Assembly (NCBI GenBank): GCA_964471825.1 | Contig: CAYYKD010000001.1 | Location: 124,001 to 188,000 of the forward strand | Source: CAYYKD01 sp964471825 | GTDB lineage: Bacteria > Spirochaetota > GWE2-31-10 > CAYYKD01 | Reading direction: 5' to 3' | Length of the DNA stretch: 64,000 bases | Part shown: positions 44,697 through 54,573 of the stretch, piece by piece | Numbering within the stretch: position 1 is the stretch's first letter | Layout: the number at the start of each line of letters is the position of its first letter | Notes under the pieces: generated by a model | What the model saw: only the letters and a program-made list of their open reading frames with translations | Told to the model about the DNA's origin: nothing | The model's database searches: none | Program-made: the position numbers and the translations under genes

Positions 44697-46166
44697 TTAC
44701 TTAGGGGTAAAGTTAAAAGACATTACTATATCCCAGTTAGCTAAATTTAACACATTAGTATCAAAAACTGTTCCTGTATTCTCTGAAGAATAGACTTCAA
44801 ATGCCGGTTTCCAAGAACAGGAAAATCGTACAACATTAAAGTCAAGTATTAACCTAAGTTTACTTGATATAGTATTGAAGATTACTTGACTAAACTTATC
44901 ATCTCTTAATCTTCCTTGATTATCAATTGTTTGTTTTTGAGTAAATGCTTGTTCAATTTTCCATGTAATCTCAGGATCAATTCTCAAGACTTTTGGAAAT
45001 CTAACACTGTATTTTAGTCTTATCTCATGACCAATAGTATTAGTATAAGTTTTTACTATATCACTCTTAATACCATTTGAGGTGTTAAAATACTCTGCAA
45101 ATCCACCTGTGTAAGATGTAGCATATCTAACTCTAAATCTGTGAGCACTATCAGGCCTCAAGTCGATCTCAATTCCCGGTCTTGCATATAAAGTATTATA
45201 GAATGCAGTATAATCTTTTACTGCACCGGCACCTTTTCCATCTTCATCGACTGATAGTTCAATTGGTATATGAAAAACAGCCTCATATCCTAAAGACGGC
45301 CTTAGTCTAAAACTTTTAACATCACCAAACAATAAAACATAATCGTAGAGTTCAATAAAAGGCTCGATAAAACCCCAGTACTGAATGCTCATCCAGTCAA
45401 ATACAACCCTCTCATCAAACTCATCTTTTTTGGTTACTGAGTTTTTGACTTTTTTTATCGTTGTGTTCGAGTATCCCGTATTCATACTAAAAACATCATT
45501 AGTACCTAAAAACTTAATCTGAAATGTCTGCTCTACAGCTAAATAAGTAAGTTTGTCATCAAATAAAGAACCATTTGCAAACAAACCAAAACCTGTTTCA
45601 ATAAAAGCAAAACCACTACTTACTGTTGCACTAAATTCACCATCTTCTGATCTTGATGAAAACATATCTTTTTCAACAGCCTCTGAATAGCCGTCTCTAT
45701 TAACACCACCGCCTAAATAAAAACCTAGGCTCAACCCTTCAATACCAGTATAACCAACAAAAGTAACAAATTCATTTCTAATATTTGCCCAGTCACTCAC
45801 CATTAATGTGCTAGGACTATCCGAAAGATTTAATTTTTTATATGCTCCTGTGGGCAAATTATAAATCTCGTGAGAATTAGCATTAGTTGCGTTATAAAAA
45901 TAACCAAAAAATGCAAGCTGAATAACCTCGTGAACAGGAAACTGTATCATAAATTCTATTGGTAAAACCGCATCCGCAAAATAACCATATATATGGTGTG
46001 ACGGATTTGTTACTCCAATATCAATTGTAATACTTCTCCCCAGTTCATCAAAATACCACTCCGTATAACCAACTTGTTCTTTAAAAATTGGCTTATACTG
46101 AGCAAAAACAGATGTTGTTGAAAAAACAACCACCGCTGTCAGAAGAATTTTAAAGCACCGCTTCAT
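44697..46166 (-). CDS. Predicted outer-membrane beta-barrel protein, paralogue 1
   Basis: The 489-residue product has a signal peptide ending STTSVFA-Q and a body of amphipathic strands. It is a clear paralogue of the next gene over its full length: ITIDIGVTNPSHH, EVIQLAFFGYFYNATNA, GFYLGGGVNRDGY, GFAFIETGFGLF, FDWMSIQYWGFIEPFIE, HRFRVRYATSYTGGFAEYF and VLNLANWDIVMSFNF. It is the first gene of a three-gene operon with 38- and 22-base gaps, with a probable promoter upstream and GGAGTGAG before the ATG. No known family is recognised. Confidence 0.8.
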   Translation of the reverse strand: MKRCFKILLTAVVVFSTTSVFAQYKPIFKEQVGYTEWYFDELGRSITIDIGVTNPSHHIYGYFADAVLPIEFMIQFPVHEVIQLAFFGYFYNATNANSHEIYNLPTGAYKKLNLSDSPSTLMVSDWANIRNEFVTFVGYTGIEGLSLGFYLGGGVNRDGYSEAVEKDMFSSRSEDGEFSATVSSGFAFIETGFGLFANGSLFDDKLTYLAVEQTFQIKFLGTNDVFSMNTGYSNTTIKKVKNSVTKKDEFDERVVFDWMSIQYWGFIEPFIELYDYVLLFGDVKSFRLRPSLGYEAVFHIPIELSVDEDGKGAGAVKDYTAFYNTLYARPGIEIDLRPDSAHRFRVRYATSYTGGFAEYFNTSNGIKSDIVKTYTNTIGHEIRLKYSVRFPKVLRIDPEITWKIEQAFTQKQTIDNQGRLRDDKFSQVIFNTISSKLRLILDFNVVRFSCSWKPAFEVYSSENTGTVFDTNVLNLANWDIVMSFNFTPK

Positions 46167-46213
46167 TTAACTCACTCCTTTCTTTTAAATTTATTTCGAT
46201 TAAAACTTACTTA

Positions 46214-46242
46214 ACTGTATAAAATATTTTTTTGAAAGTCAA
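46214..46242 (-). promoter_or_regulatory. Probable promoter of the outer-membrane protein operon
   Basis: On the minus strand TTGACT (46242-46237) and TACAGT (46219-46214) are 17 bases apart and lie 47 bases before the start codon. Confidence 0.5.
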
Positions 46243-46491
46243 TAAAACTTTATAATTTTTTTACACAGCATTAATCACTTCTAAACAATTGACCAAAATA
46301 TTTACAAATGCAGCAAACTAAAAACGACAACCTCCTTAAATTGTAATTATTTCATCCGATAAACAAATGTACGATTACATCTAACTCACATTATAGGGAT
46401 AATTTTTACATATGGCAATAGGGAGTAGTCCTTAACAGCCATGGGTAAAATACCTATGTGTAATTTTAACACAATTATTATATATTTTTAG

Positions 46492-46565
46492 AAATAATAA
46501 CCGGCAATGCTGTTGATGCATTAATTAATGTTGTGTCGCCTTTATGTACAACGAGGCTATTATTT
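46492..46565 (-). terminator. Long-loop hairpin overlapping the end of the 46560 gene, in the gene-free stretch 46167-46559
   Basis: AAATAATAACC (46492-46502) is complementary to 46555-46565 with one mismatch, enclosing 52 bases. On the minus strand its tail TCTAAAAATATA is not a clean T-run, so termination is uncertain. The rest of the stretch holds the promoter at 46214-46242 and nothing else recognised. Confidence 0.3.
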
Positions 46566-46868
46566 TACAAGCATTATTTTACCATCATGGTATTTTACGA
46601 CGATTTTAGGTGGTTTACCGAGCTTTTCCCAGATAGTTTTATGCATTTGAATCGTTCCGGGTTTGCACTCATTTAAGAGTGAAAGATCAACTATAGAGTG
46701 ATCAACCGTTGATTCTAGAAACTGACCGTCGTTACAATTCATAAACATTTTTACCGGATTTGAGAGGGCGATCAAACCGATGTCAAAGCCGTCATTCGGA
46801 TGTATAACCACCCTATCCTTTTTTACAAATGATACTACTATGTCTAACTGTGCTGTCTGTTTCATCAT
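46560..46868 (-). CDS. Small hypothetical protein, 102 aa
   Basis: The product has no signal peptide or membrane segment. It starts with a beta-rich stretch (QLDIVVSFVKKDRVVIHPNDGFD) and ends with KIVVKYHDGKIMLVK. The family is not recognised. A GGAGAAA-like site precedes the ATG; a second Met directly follows the first. It is probably monocistronic, lying between T-rich repeats and a hairpin. No function is proposed. Confidence 0.6.
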   Translation of the reverse strand: MMKQTAQLDIVVSFVKKDRVVIHPNDGFDIGLIALSNPVKMFMNCNDGQFLESTVDHSIVDLSLLNECKPGTIQMHKTIWEKLGKPPKIVVKYHDGKIMLVK

Positions 46869-46900
46869 ATTTCTCCATTTTGTTTAATCATTTTATTATT

Positions 46901-46930
46901 TATCTTTTTTTATCTTTTTTTTATCTTTTT
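46901..46930. repeat. T-rich tandem repeat, three units
   Basis: TATCTTTTTT occurs three times in a row with slight length variation, between the GAF-protein gene and the small hypothetical gene. Confidence 0.7.
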
Positions 46931-47000
46931 AATTTATTTATGCTTATTATTTTTTTATACTTATACTATATTATTTTTACAGGCAAGAGTTACACTCACA

Positions 47001-47942
47001 TTATTTTTCAGGTGTAGTTTTTTTCTTTAATTGTATCAACTCAAATATCTTTGCACAGTAATAGGTCAGAATATTTAGAGCTTCCATCTCTCCCATAGTA
47101 TAATATCCGCGTGGGTTTTCAGTAATATTCAAGACTGCCACGACTCTCTTGATCCCTGATATAGGCATAGAGATAAACGCTTTTGATGAGTATTGTTCCT
47201 TATATTTAAATTCAAAGTCTTTATATGTCTCAACATTTGTTACAAATACCCTTTTATTCTCTGCTGCCACAAAACCGGAAACACCTTCGCCGAGTGGTAT
47301 TCTAATAGAGGAGATCTTATTTGCCTCACTCTCCTTCCATCCCAGGGTCTTAAATACAGTAAGCTCCTTAGATTTATCGACTATCATTATCGAGCCTCTC
47401 TTAGATCCGGAGAGCATCGCTCCTTTTTGAAGAAGTTTTTCAAAAAGATCACTTACAGAGGTGCAGGAGCCTATCTCTCTTATCATTAAATAGATATCCC
47501 TATATGCTCTATCCAATTTTTCCTCTATCTCATTTTCTAATTCCAGTTCATTGATCTTATAGCTATAGTTTTCTGTATCATCATCGATTTTTGCCGGAGT
47601 CTCATCCCCCTTATCAATATTTATGGGTTCTTTTACCGTAAACTGAGCTTCATTAACTTTTATTGATAGATCATCTATATCAACTGAGGTGAACCTTACT
47701 GCATCACCTTTTAGTGAGATAATCAATCTAACCATTATAGATAGGATCAGGATAAAAATGATTGTCAACACTATGAGATACATAAACGAAAAAACCGGTT
47801 TGCCTAGTTCTAACCATGTGTACTTTTGCAGGAATTCAGATTCACTTGCAACCAGATTTAAAAATCCTATGTAGTACATAAACGCAAACAATCCGATAAT
47901 TATTACAAGGGACAATGTAAAAAACACATATCTACCTTTCAC
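47001..47942 (-). CDS. Membrane protein with a GAF domain
   Basis: The 313-residue product starts at a GTG that overlaps the stop of the TPR gene by one base and follows GGGGAGG. Two membrane helices (about 6-28 and 50-73) are followed by a charged linker and a coiled coil (about 120-150), then a GAF domain (about 150-305) with GSIMIVDKSKELTVFKTLGW and PLGEGVSGFVAAENKRVFV. GAF domains bind small ligands or cyclic nucleotides; none can be named here. No output domain is present. It is the last gene of the penicillin-binding protein operon. Confidence 0.85.
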   Translation of the reverse strand: MKGRYVFFTLSLVIIIGLFAFMYYIGFLNLVASESEFLQKYTWLELGKPVFSFMYLIVLTIIFILILSIMVRLIISLKGDAVRFTSVDIDDLSIKVNEAQFTVKEPINIDKGDETPAKIDDDTENYSYKINELELENEIEEKLDRAYRDIYLMIREIGSCTSVSDLFEKLLQKGAMLSGSKRGSIMIVDKSKELTVFKTLGWKESEANKISSIRIPLGEGVSGFVAAENKRVFVTNVETYKDFEFKYKEQYSSKAFISMPISGIKRVVAVLNITENPRGYYTMGEMEALNILTYYCAKIFELIQLKKKTTPEK

Positions 47943-49553
47943 TATAGCCTCCCCAATACTTTTGCAAGTCCGCCCCGATCAATAAATTTTATGTTAGGGT
48001 GGCTCTGTACAGTTTTTAATGCCTGTGTACTAAAGACATTAGTGCCGATAAAGACCCCTTTTGAGACACCTTCATCTTTAATCCAATCGATAAACCTACT
48101 TATGGCAAGCTCACTTATTGGTTCCTTAAATCTTCTTATTGTTAAAACCATCGGCTCCGGTTTTGCCGAATTTGACTGAACAACAATAAAATTTATGGCA
48201 TTTCCATCAATATAGTCCTGATCACCGGCAAACCTAATCTCATTTTTCAAGGTAACGCCAAATACACTTAGTAATTTTCGCGAGACCTCTTTATAGTCTT
48301 TTATCGGCATTGATATAAAATCCTCAACTGATAGTCGGCGATTACCGGTCATTGATGGGTGATTTTTGCTGTTTGATGAGGTTGGCGATGAGGATTTGTC
48401 AGAGACAGATGAACTGTCAATCTCAATTCTAATCGATGAGTACAATATCCCCCTTCTTAATATCTTAGAGGCATAACTTGACGATTCGGCTATCCCCCCT
48501 ATTGCATCACTCGGTGCATCCGGGTCGCCCTTAATTATTTTCATCAGATTAAATACTATTTTTTCGACATTTCTATACTTGTTATCAACTATTCTCAATC
48601 GCTGAAATTTCTCTAATGCTCTCTGGTTATCGCCTTTCTTATAATACATTAGGCCTTGATCAAACAAAAGATCCTTGTTAACACCATCTTTTAGGCCGGA
48701 TTTGCTGTAAAACTCTGACTGATCAAAGCTCGTTAATGCCTCATCAATAAGCCCCTTTTCCTTATAGCAGAGTGCAATACAGCGGTGCGTTTCGGACAAT
48801 AATCGTGAATTTGTAATGCCCATTTTAAGAATAGCCGTAAAATTTTGAAGTGCAACAGTTGCCTTCTTTTGATCGAGTGCAAGAAGGCCGATATAATAAT
48901 AGACCCACCCTTCATCTGTATATTTATAGTTAATTACCTTTTCAAATTCGGCATAGGCCTTATTGGGGACACCGGCATCCAGGTAGGCTCTTGCAAGCCA
49001 ATATCGGCCCTCTGCTGAACCGGGGTAGTCAATCAGATATTTCTCAAATGAGGTTATTGCCTTAGCGGTCAATCTTTGGCCGGCATATATTTTACCAAGC
49101 TCAAAATGGACAAGAGCGTTGCCGGGATCCATCCTATCTATGTCTAGAAGCTCAAGATAACCAAGTTTTAACTCGTTTCCCTTCAAATAGCACTGTGCCA
49201 TATGAAATTTCACCTCTGACATCGGCACACCTTCCGGCGGCACCATAGTACCAATAATAATACTTAACTCTTTCTTNNNNNNNNNNAGCCGTTAAAGTTA
49301 TCATTTCAAAGGTTACCCAAACAAGATTTAACTTAAGTGCAACTGATGCTATTTTCCACCTTAACTCCTTTGTAACATTACCTCTATTCATCATCTGATC
49401 ATAATGTGCAAGTGCCTCATGCAGTTTACCCGACTCCTCAAGAGATGAGCCGTGTCGAATAGCCTTATTTCCACCGGAAAATTTACCCTTAAATAATACA
49501 AAGAGAAGAAAGAGAATTATTGTTACAATAAATACAACTACTACAATAAACAT
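47942..49553 (-). CDS. Membrane-anchored TPR protein with Mrr-like C-terminal domain, interrupted by assembly gap
   Basis: An N-terminal membrane helix (about residues 2-22) anchors a chain of tetratricopeptide repeats, for example KLHEALAHYDQMM, ALVHFELGKIYAGQRLTAKAITSFEKYL and AEGRYWLARAYLDAGVPNKAYAEFEKVI. The last 130 residues look like an Mrr-type restriction-endonuclease fold (FISMPIKDYKEVSRKLLSVFGV, VVQSNSAKPEPMVLTIRRFKEPISE, GVFIGTNVFSTQAL, IKFIDRGGLAKVL), but the D-ExK/QxK catalytic pattern is not evident, so it may serve binding only. The ten-N gap falls within the first repeats and the frame is open on both sides (MITLTA before, KKELSIIIGTM after). The start lies one base after the upstream stop. 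Part of the penicillin-binding protein operon. Confidence 0.75.
49277..49286. other. Assembly gap (10 N) inside the TPR gene
   Basis: Ten undetermined bases interrupt one continuous reading frame; the length is a placeholder. Confidence 0.95.
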
Positions 49554-49554
49554 A

Positions 49555-50916
49555 CTAATACCTTATATTAAAATATAGATTATAGGCTAATACAGATGAA
49601 CCTTTTTTTGCGTAGAGTTTGATATAATATCTACCTTTATCCTTAACCTTCGTACCCAACTCCTCTGAACCGTCTACAGGATTATTGTCAGAACTATCCA
49701 GTGGTATACCGTCATGATTATATAACTCCATGACAGTATCAAGCCCTTTAATAGATGATAGGGATATGCTTACATTAGCATTATTATATAAAGAATCAAA
49801 GAAAAAATAATCTATATCATTCTCAGGGTATAAAGCACCTGCCATCTCGCTATTGTTTATAATAGAGGCGGCCTTTTCAATAGTATCATTAAACTCTCTC
49901 TCAAAATATTTGTTATCTAGCGGTTGATGTTCTTCTATATATATGTAGTAAATCGGATCCTTTGTTTCCCCCGGACGAGTATTGCCAGTTACCTGTAGGA
50001 TGTGATCACCCTTACCTGTTGCAAGATACCCAAAATATTCATTTCCACCCCAGCCAAACTGATTAATGGTTTTACTCATATTATTTGAGGTGTCTATTAT
50101 TGTAAAACTTATGTCTAGATATGAGAGTGTTTCTACTCTTACTGAGAAATCCTTGATCTGATCACCTGCTCGAATAATATAATAATCAATATCATTTGCA
50201 GGAGCTATAAATCCTCTTCTGATACCCGGGATTCCAATAAACTCTGCCTCATCAATTGAGTTGTTAGGCTCCCTTTCATTACGATTATCTATCCCGTTAT
50301 TGATAAAATTTATTATATACGGAACTCTCTCATTAAACCCGTATTTCGACTCTACAAGTAAGATCGTATCCCACTTCTCTGATGGATAGAGATCCCATAT
50401 TCGTTCGGCTTCCCCTTTTCTGCCGGCATCAACACTATACAATGCACGCCCCTCACCTGTAAGTACAGTCAATTTGTAGTCTATACCGGGAACAGATGTG
50501 CAGATCACCCTGTACGATGATCTTATATCAGGAAATTCCAGCCTATAATAATCCCTGTCTCCAATCCCGCCACCTGTAGCACCCGATTCATTTGAACCTG
50601 TGTTATTAAAAAAACCTACAAGCGTATTTGTTATCTTAAAGTTTGTTGAGTTTTTTATCGTATTGTTATCCGGCTGGTCTGAGATATTATTACCATAGAT
50701 TATCAGGTCTGTTTTCTTTACTCTACCACAAGAGTTTATTACAGACAGCAGGATTATTACTGTTAGGGAGATTTTTAAAAATCTATGTCTATAAATTCCA
50801 GATTTATTGTGTTTTAAATTATCGTGCTTTAAATAATTCTGTTTTAAAGTAATCTCTTTAAAATTTAACATTCTAAAATTTAACGGTCTTAATAGTGCAA
50901 AAATAAATCCTCTCAT
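49555..50916 (-). CDS. Lipoprotein with repeated PPC-like domains
   Basis: The 453-residue product starts at an ATG overlapping the stop of the penicillin-binding protein gene (ATGA). A 44-residue repetitive n-region (LNFRMLNFKEITLKQNYLKHDNLKHN, positions 12-37) precedes a signal segment with lipobox SVINSC. At least two pre-peptidase C-terminal-like beta-sandwiches follow, each with an EPN/EFN-D-S/T-I-x-x-A entry and a D-I-D-Y-Y/F motif (NEREPNNSIDEAEF with ANDIDYYII; FEREFNDTIEKAAS with ENDIDYFFF). It may bind extracellular or periplasmic ligands and act together with its operon partners at the envelope. Confidence 0.8.
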   Translation of the reverse strand: MRGFIFALLRPLNFRMLNFKEITLKQNYLKHDNLKHNKSGIYRHRFLKISLTVIILLSVINSCGRVKKTDLIIYGNNISDQPDNNTIKNSTNFKITNTLVGFFNNTGSNESGATGGGIGDRDYYRLEFPDIRSSYRVICTSVPGIDYKLTVLTGEGRALYSVDAGRKGEAERIWDLYPSEKWDTILLVESKYGFNERVPYIINFINNGIDNRNEREPNNSIDEAEFIGIPGIRRGFIAPANDIDYYIIRAGDQIKDFSVRVETLSYLDISFTIIDTSNNMSKTINQFGWGGNEYFGYLATGKGDHILQVTGNTRPGETKDPIYYIYIEEHQPLDNKYFEREFNDTIEKAASIINNSEMAGALYPENDIDYFFFDSLYNNANVSISLSSIKGLDTVMELYNHDGIPLDSSDNNPVDGSEELGTKVKDKGRYYIKLYAKKGSSVLAYNLYFNIRY

Positions 50917-53129
50917 CGGTTAAACTCCGTTTCAAATCCCGAATGAATATAGCATCTCTCCGGTAATGTACCGTCATTATCAAAGAAAAAGTCAGTAGTA
51001 TTTGAGCATTCGGTTGCAGCCAGGAGGCCTGAGTCAAGGCAGATCTTTACCAGACGCATATTTTTTGGTCTATCAATTGTTACTGCCCTAAAATCAGAAA
51101 CAGCCTGGTTGTAGGCACACCAGATATAGCTTGCAGTCATAGAGCCGGGGACAGCAAGGGATTTATTGTCATCAAAACCGACCCATACAGCGGAGGTTTC
51201 CTTATCAGTAAAACCGACAAACCAGTTATCCCTGAAATCCTGAGATGTTCCCGATTTTGCATAGGCCGGCACGCTAAGCCCTATACTATTTCTAGCCCAA
51301 TACCCTGTGCCGCCGTTATCAAAGACAGCCCGCATCATCTGCATAACCTCATAGGCGGCGGCGGGAGTAACCAAATGTTTCTGCTCAGTATTTCTAACGG
51401 GTAATACACCGCCAAAATAGGGATTATTCTCTCGGTCTACATCGTAATAGACAAACCCCTTCGAGTCTGAAATCTTTCGTATCATATATGGCGTTACTGA
51501 AGACCCGCCCCTCGGGAAAATACTATAGGCTGTAGCCACCTCATAGGCAGACATCTCACAGGTTCCCAATGCCAACGACAGGACAGCCGGAACCCTCTTA
51601 GGATCTTTAATCATGCCGGCAGCAACGATGATATCTGCAACTGACTGATAATCGTCCATCTGATTCATCACTTCAACTGAAATTGTATTAAGCGACCTCT
51701 TAAGTGCATCATAGAGAGTAACCATTTCACCATATTTGTGATTTGCATAATAGTTTAATGGTCTATAGTCCTTACCGTATATTTTGTAGGTCTTTATTTC
51801 ATCCTTAAACTTTGTAAACGGATTAATAGAGAGTCCGTTTAATACTCTATCCGACAATGCCATGCCATAGACAAATGACTTGACGGTTGACCCTATGGGC
51901 CTATAGCTATAGAGTGCTCTGTTAAATTGATTGCTAAAATTGAAGCCTGTTCCACCGACCACTGCCAGAACTTCCCCGGTTCTAAAATCTAAAGATGAAA
52001 ATGAGGTCTCAAGCTGTTCGATCTCAACATCTGTCAGAACAGGCGGGTTACGATCCTTAACCGTCTTCCTTATATATTCCTTGATCTGTGCCATTCTTTC
52101 TGCAATCACCTTTTCAGCAAGCCGTTGCCTGTCAAGATCAAATGTTGTTTCTACTATAAGACCTCTTGATAGTACATCATCGAATTCAAACTCCTTAGAT
52201 AGAATCTGTCGTACAATTTCAGTCAGATAGCCTGAATTATTAGTTTCTGCTCTCCAAAGCGACTGAACTCCCTTGGTCCCGGCCTCATCAACTTTTTGCC
52301 ACATTCGTTCTATATCATAGAGAGCCTCTTTACTATCTATATATTTTTCACGCACAAAGAGAGAGGTGATAACCTTCTGTATATAGATAGCTCTTTTCCT
52401 GTCTCTAATCGGAGAGTACCGCTCAGGAGACCTGTTCATTCCTATAAGCAGTGCTGACTCCGCAAGTGTCAGATCTGAGGCATCCTTCCCAAAATAGAAC
52501 CGTGCTGCATCTGCCATTCCATACACACCATGCCCCATATAGATAGAATTAAGATATATCTGAAGAATTTCTTCCTTAGAAAACCGCTTTTCAAGCTCGA
52601 GAGTACAAAAAAACTCAAAGCCCTTTCTTCTGATGTTTCGTTCATGTTTAGTAAATAAAATCTTTGCAAGCTGCTGAGATATTGTTGATCCGCCGGGTGA
52701 CTTACCGAGAGTAATTATATTTCTAAATACGGCAAGAATAATCCTCTGATAATTAAACCCGTTGTGTTCAAAAAATTTCCTATCCTCGGAGAGCATAAAT
52801 CCATTAGTCAGATAGTATGGAAGTTGTTTGATCGGCACAAGGCGGTATTTTTCAGGAGAATATTTGGTTATTATCTTTTTGTTCCTGTCATAGACGATAG
52901 TAAAATCATCCGCCCGATCCCTTTTTCCATCAACACCAAGCATCTCCTCCGTCTCAGAGCCATACTTTAATGCCTGTGAAAATGCATCGAGCTTGTCAAA
53001 TATAAAATTCCTATTCGATAGAAACTCAATATATACAGAAACCGTAAAAATACCACCGGCTAAAATTAGTATAGAAAAAACAATTATAATTGTCAGTAGA
53101 ATATTTTTTTTTGAAAACACATTCGGCAT
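50913..53129 (-). CDS. Class A penicillin-binding protein (glycosyltransferase 51 plus transpeptidase)
   Basis: This bifunctional enzyme polymerises and cross-links peptidoglycan. The ATG at 53129 has GGAG six bases upstream; the ATG at 53141 has none, so the shorter 738-residue form is preferred. A membrane anchor (about 7-30) is followed by the GT51 domain with EDRKFFEHNGF, GGSTISQQLAK and EILQIYLNSIYMGHGVYG, and by the transpeptidase domain with SxxK (STVK in PIGSTVKSF), SxN (SLN) and KSGTS. Architecture and size fit PBP1A-type proteins. It is the first gene of a four-gene coupled operon with a PPC lipoprotein, a TPR protein and a GAF protein, which may regulate or position it. Confidence 0.95.
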   Translation of the reverse strand: MPNVFSKKNILLTIIIVFSILILAGGIFTVSVYIEFLSNRNFIFDKLDAFSQALKYGSETEEMLGVDGKRDRADDFTIVYDRNKKIITKYSPEKYRLVPIKQLPYYLTNGFMLSEDRKFFEHNGFNYQRIILAVFRNIITLGKSPGGSTISQQLAKILFTKHERNIRRKGFEFFCTLELEKRFSKEEILQIYLNSIYMGHGVYGMADAARFYFGKDASDLTLAESALLIGMNRSPERYSPIRDRKRAIYIQKVITSLFVREKYIDSKEALYDIERMWQKVDEAGTKGVQSLWRAETNNSGYLTEIVRQILSKEFEFDDVLSRGLIVETTFDLDRQRLAEKVIAERMAQIKEYIRKTVKDRNPPVLTDVEIEQLETSFSSLDFRTGEVLAVVGGTGFNFSNQFNRALYSYRPIGSTVKSFVYGMALSDRVLNGLSINPFTKFKDEIKTYKIYGKDYRPLNYYANHKYGEMVTLYDALKRSLNTISVEVMNQMDDYQSVADIIVAAGMIKDPKRVPAVLSLALGTCEMSAYEVATAYSIFPRGGSSVTPYMIRKISDSKGFVYYDVDRENNPYFGGVLPVRNTEQKHLVTPAAAYEVMQMMRAVFDNGGTGYWARNSIGLSVPAYAKSGTSQDFRDNWFVGFTDKETSAVWVGFDDNKSLAVPGSMTASYIWCAYNQAVSDFRAVTIDRPKNMRLVKICLDSGLLAATECSNTTDFFFDNDGTLPERCYIHSGFETEFNR

Positions 53130-53361
53130 CTGCTGCTCCATCCGGTGTCAGGAATTTTAGATCTCTGAATTCATCGAATAATACTAACAATTATAATATA
53201 TGTCAATTTAATAAATGGTTTTTATGTTGCCTCAATCATTATTTGCAAACAGATCGTTATTATAGTCCCGCTAGTGGGTAAAAACAAGGTGTCGCATTTA
53301 TTTACATCTCATTTATCTATATAGTACAGTTAGAGTATGGTTAGAGTTCAGCTAAAATATC

Positions 53362-54573
53362 TCAGATCATTTCACGGTCGCTAAACCCCAACAAATAGAG
53401 GATCCCGTCAAGCCCGAACTTAGAAATAGACTGCTTGGCGTTTTGACGCACAAGGGGCTTTGCATGAAACGCAATCCCAAGTCCCGCAGTATGAAGCATC
53501 GGCAGATCGTTTGCCCCATCTCCAACAGCAATAGACTGTTCAAGCATAATATTCTCTCTCTGAGCTATCTCTTTTAAATAGTCCGCCTTTTTTTGTGCAT
53601 TTACTATTTCACCTAAGACATTGCCTGTCAGACAGCCATCTTTAATCTCAAGTTGATTTGCAAAGACATAGTCAAACCCAAGTTTATCCCTTAAATAGTT
53701 ACCAAAATATGTAAATCCGCCTGAAAGGATGGCGGTTTTATAGCCCATCTTCTTTAAATTAATCATCAACCGTTCTACACCGTCTGTTAAGGGCAGTCTC
53801 AGGGCAATTTTTTCAAGTACAGATACTTTTAACCCCTTCAGATAGGAGAGTCTCGTCCTCAGGCTTTCGTTAAAATCCAACTCCCCCATCATCGCCTTCT
53901 TTGTGATATCAGAAACCGCACTCTCTACACCGGCCTCCTTAGCAAGTTCATCGATTACCTCACATTGTATCAGAGTAGAATCCATATCAAAGACCACCAG
54001 TCTTCTGTTTCTTCTATATATATTGTCTTGTTGAAATGCCACATCTACCCCACACTCTGATGAGGCTTCCATCAATTCACATCTCAGCCTGTCAATGTCA
54101 ATCGGTTTCCCTCTAAGCAGCATCTCTATGCAGGACTTACCACCGGCATTTGTACTGTTCAAGGGGATTCGTCCGGTAAGTCTCGTGATTGATGCAATGT
54201 TTAGACCATTATTTGTTATAGCATTTGATATCACAGAGATCTGTCTTGCTGTAATAAATTCACCAAGAATTGTTACAACCAGCCTATCCCGCCCCCCCCC
54301 TGCCACCCATTCGTTATATTCATCTATAGAGACCGGATCGAATTTAACCGTCAAGCCAAGCTCATGACCTTTAAATAGAAGATCTTTTAATATAGGATTA
54401 TTCTCAGAGGTCTCAGGAATATGCAGAAGCATACCAAGGCTTAGAGCGTTATGTATAACCGATTGCCCCATATCCAATATCCGGACTTCATGTCTTGAAA
54501 GCTCGCCTGTCAGTGCGGCTGTAATACCCGGCTTGTCATTTCCAAAGACAGTTAGCAAAACAACTCTGCTCAT
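53362..54573 (-). CDS. serB: Phosphoserine phosphatase with two ACT domains
   Basis: SerB dephosphorylates phosphoserine in the last step of serine synthesis. The ATG at 54573 follows GAGGTG, so it is preferred over the ATG at 54585 that overlaps this site; 403 residues result. Two N-terminal ACT domains (about 1-80 and 95-175) are followed by the HAD catalytic domain with FDMDSTLI (nucleophile Asp), SGGFTYFG and GDGANDLPML. ACT domains suggest feedback control by serine. A G9 tract encodes the linker AGGGR between the ACT domains. A short gene-free region separates it from the penicillin-binding protein gene. Confidence 0.95.
   Translation of the reverse strand: MSRVVLLTVFGNDKPGITAALTGELSRHEVRILDMGQSVIHNALSLGMLLHIPETSENNPILKDLLFKGHELGLTVKFDPVSIDEYNEWVAGGGRDRLVVTILGEFITARQISVISNAITNNGLNIASITRLTGRIPLNSTNAGGKSCIEMLLRGKPIDIDRLRCELMEASSECGVDVAFQQDNIYRRNRRLVVFDMDSTLIQCEVIDELAKEAGVESAVSDITKKAMMGELDFNESLRTRLSYLKGLKVSVLEKIALRLPLTDGVERLMINLKKMGYKTAILSGGFTYFGNYLRDKLGFDYVFANQLEIKDGCLTGNVLGEIVNAQKKADYLKEIAQRENIMLEQSIAVGDGANDLPMLHTAGLGIAFHAKPLVRQNAKQSISKFGLDGILYLLGFSDREMI
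54292..54300 (-). repeat. G9 homopolymer within serB
   Basis: Nine consecutive G on the coding strand encode three Gly in the linker between the ACT domains. Such a run is rare in this AT-rich window and is prone to slippage. Confidence 0.9.
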
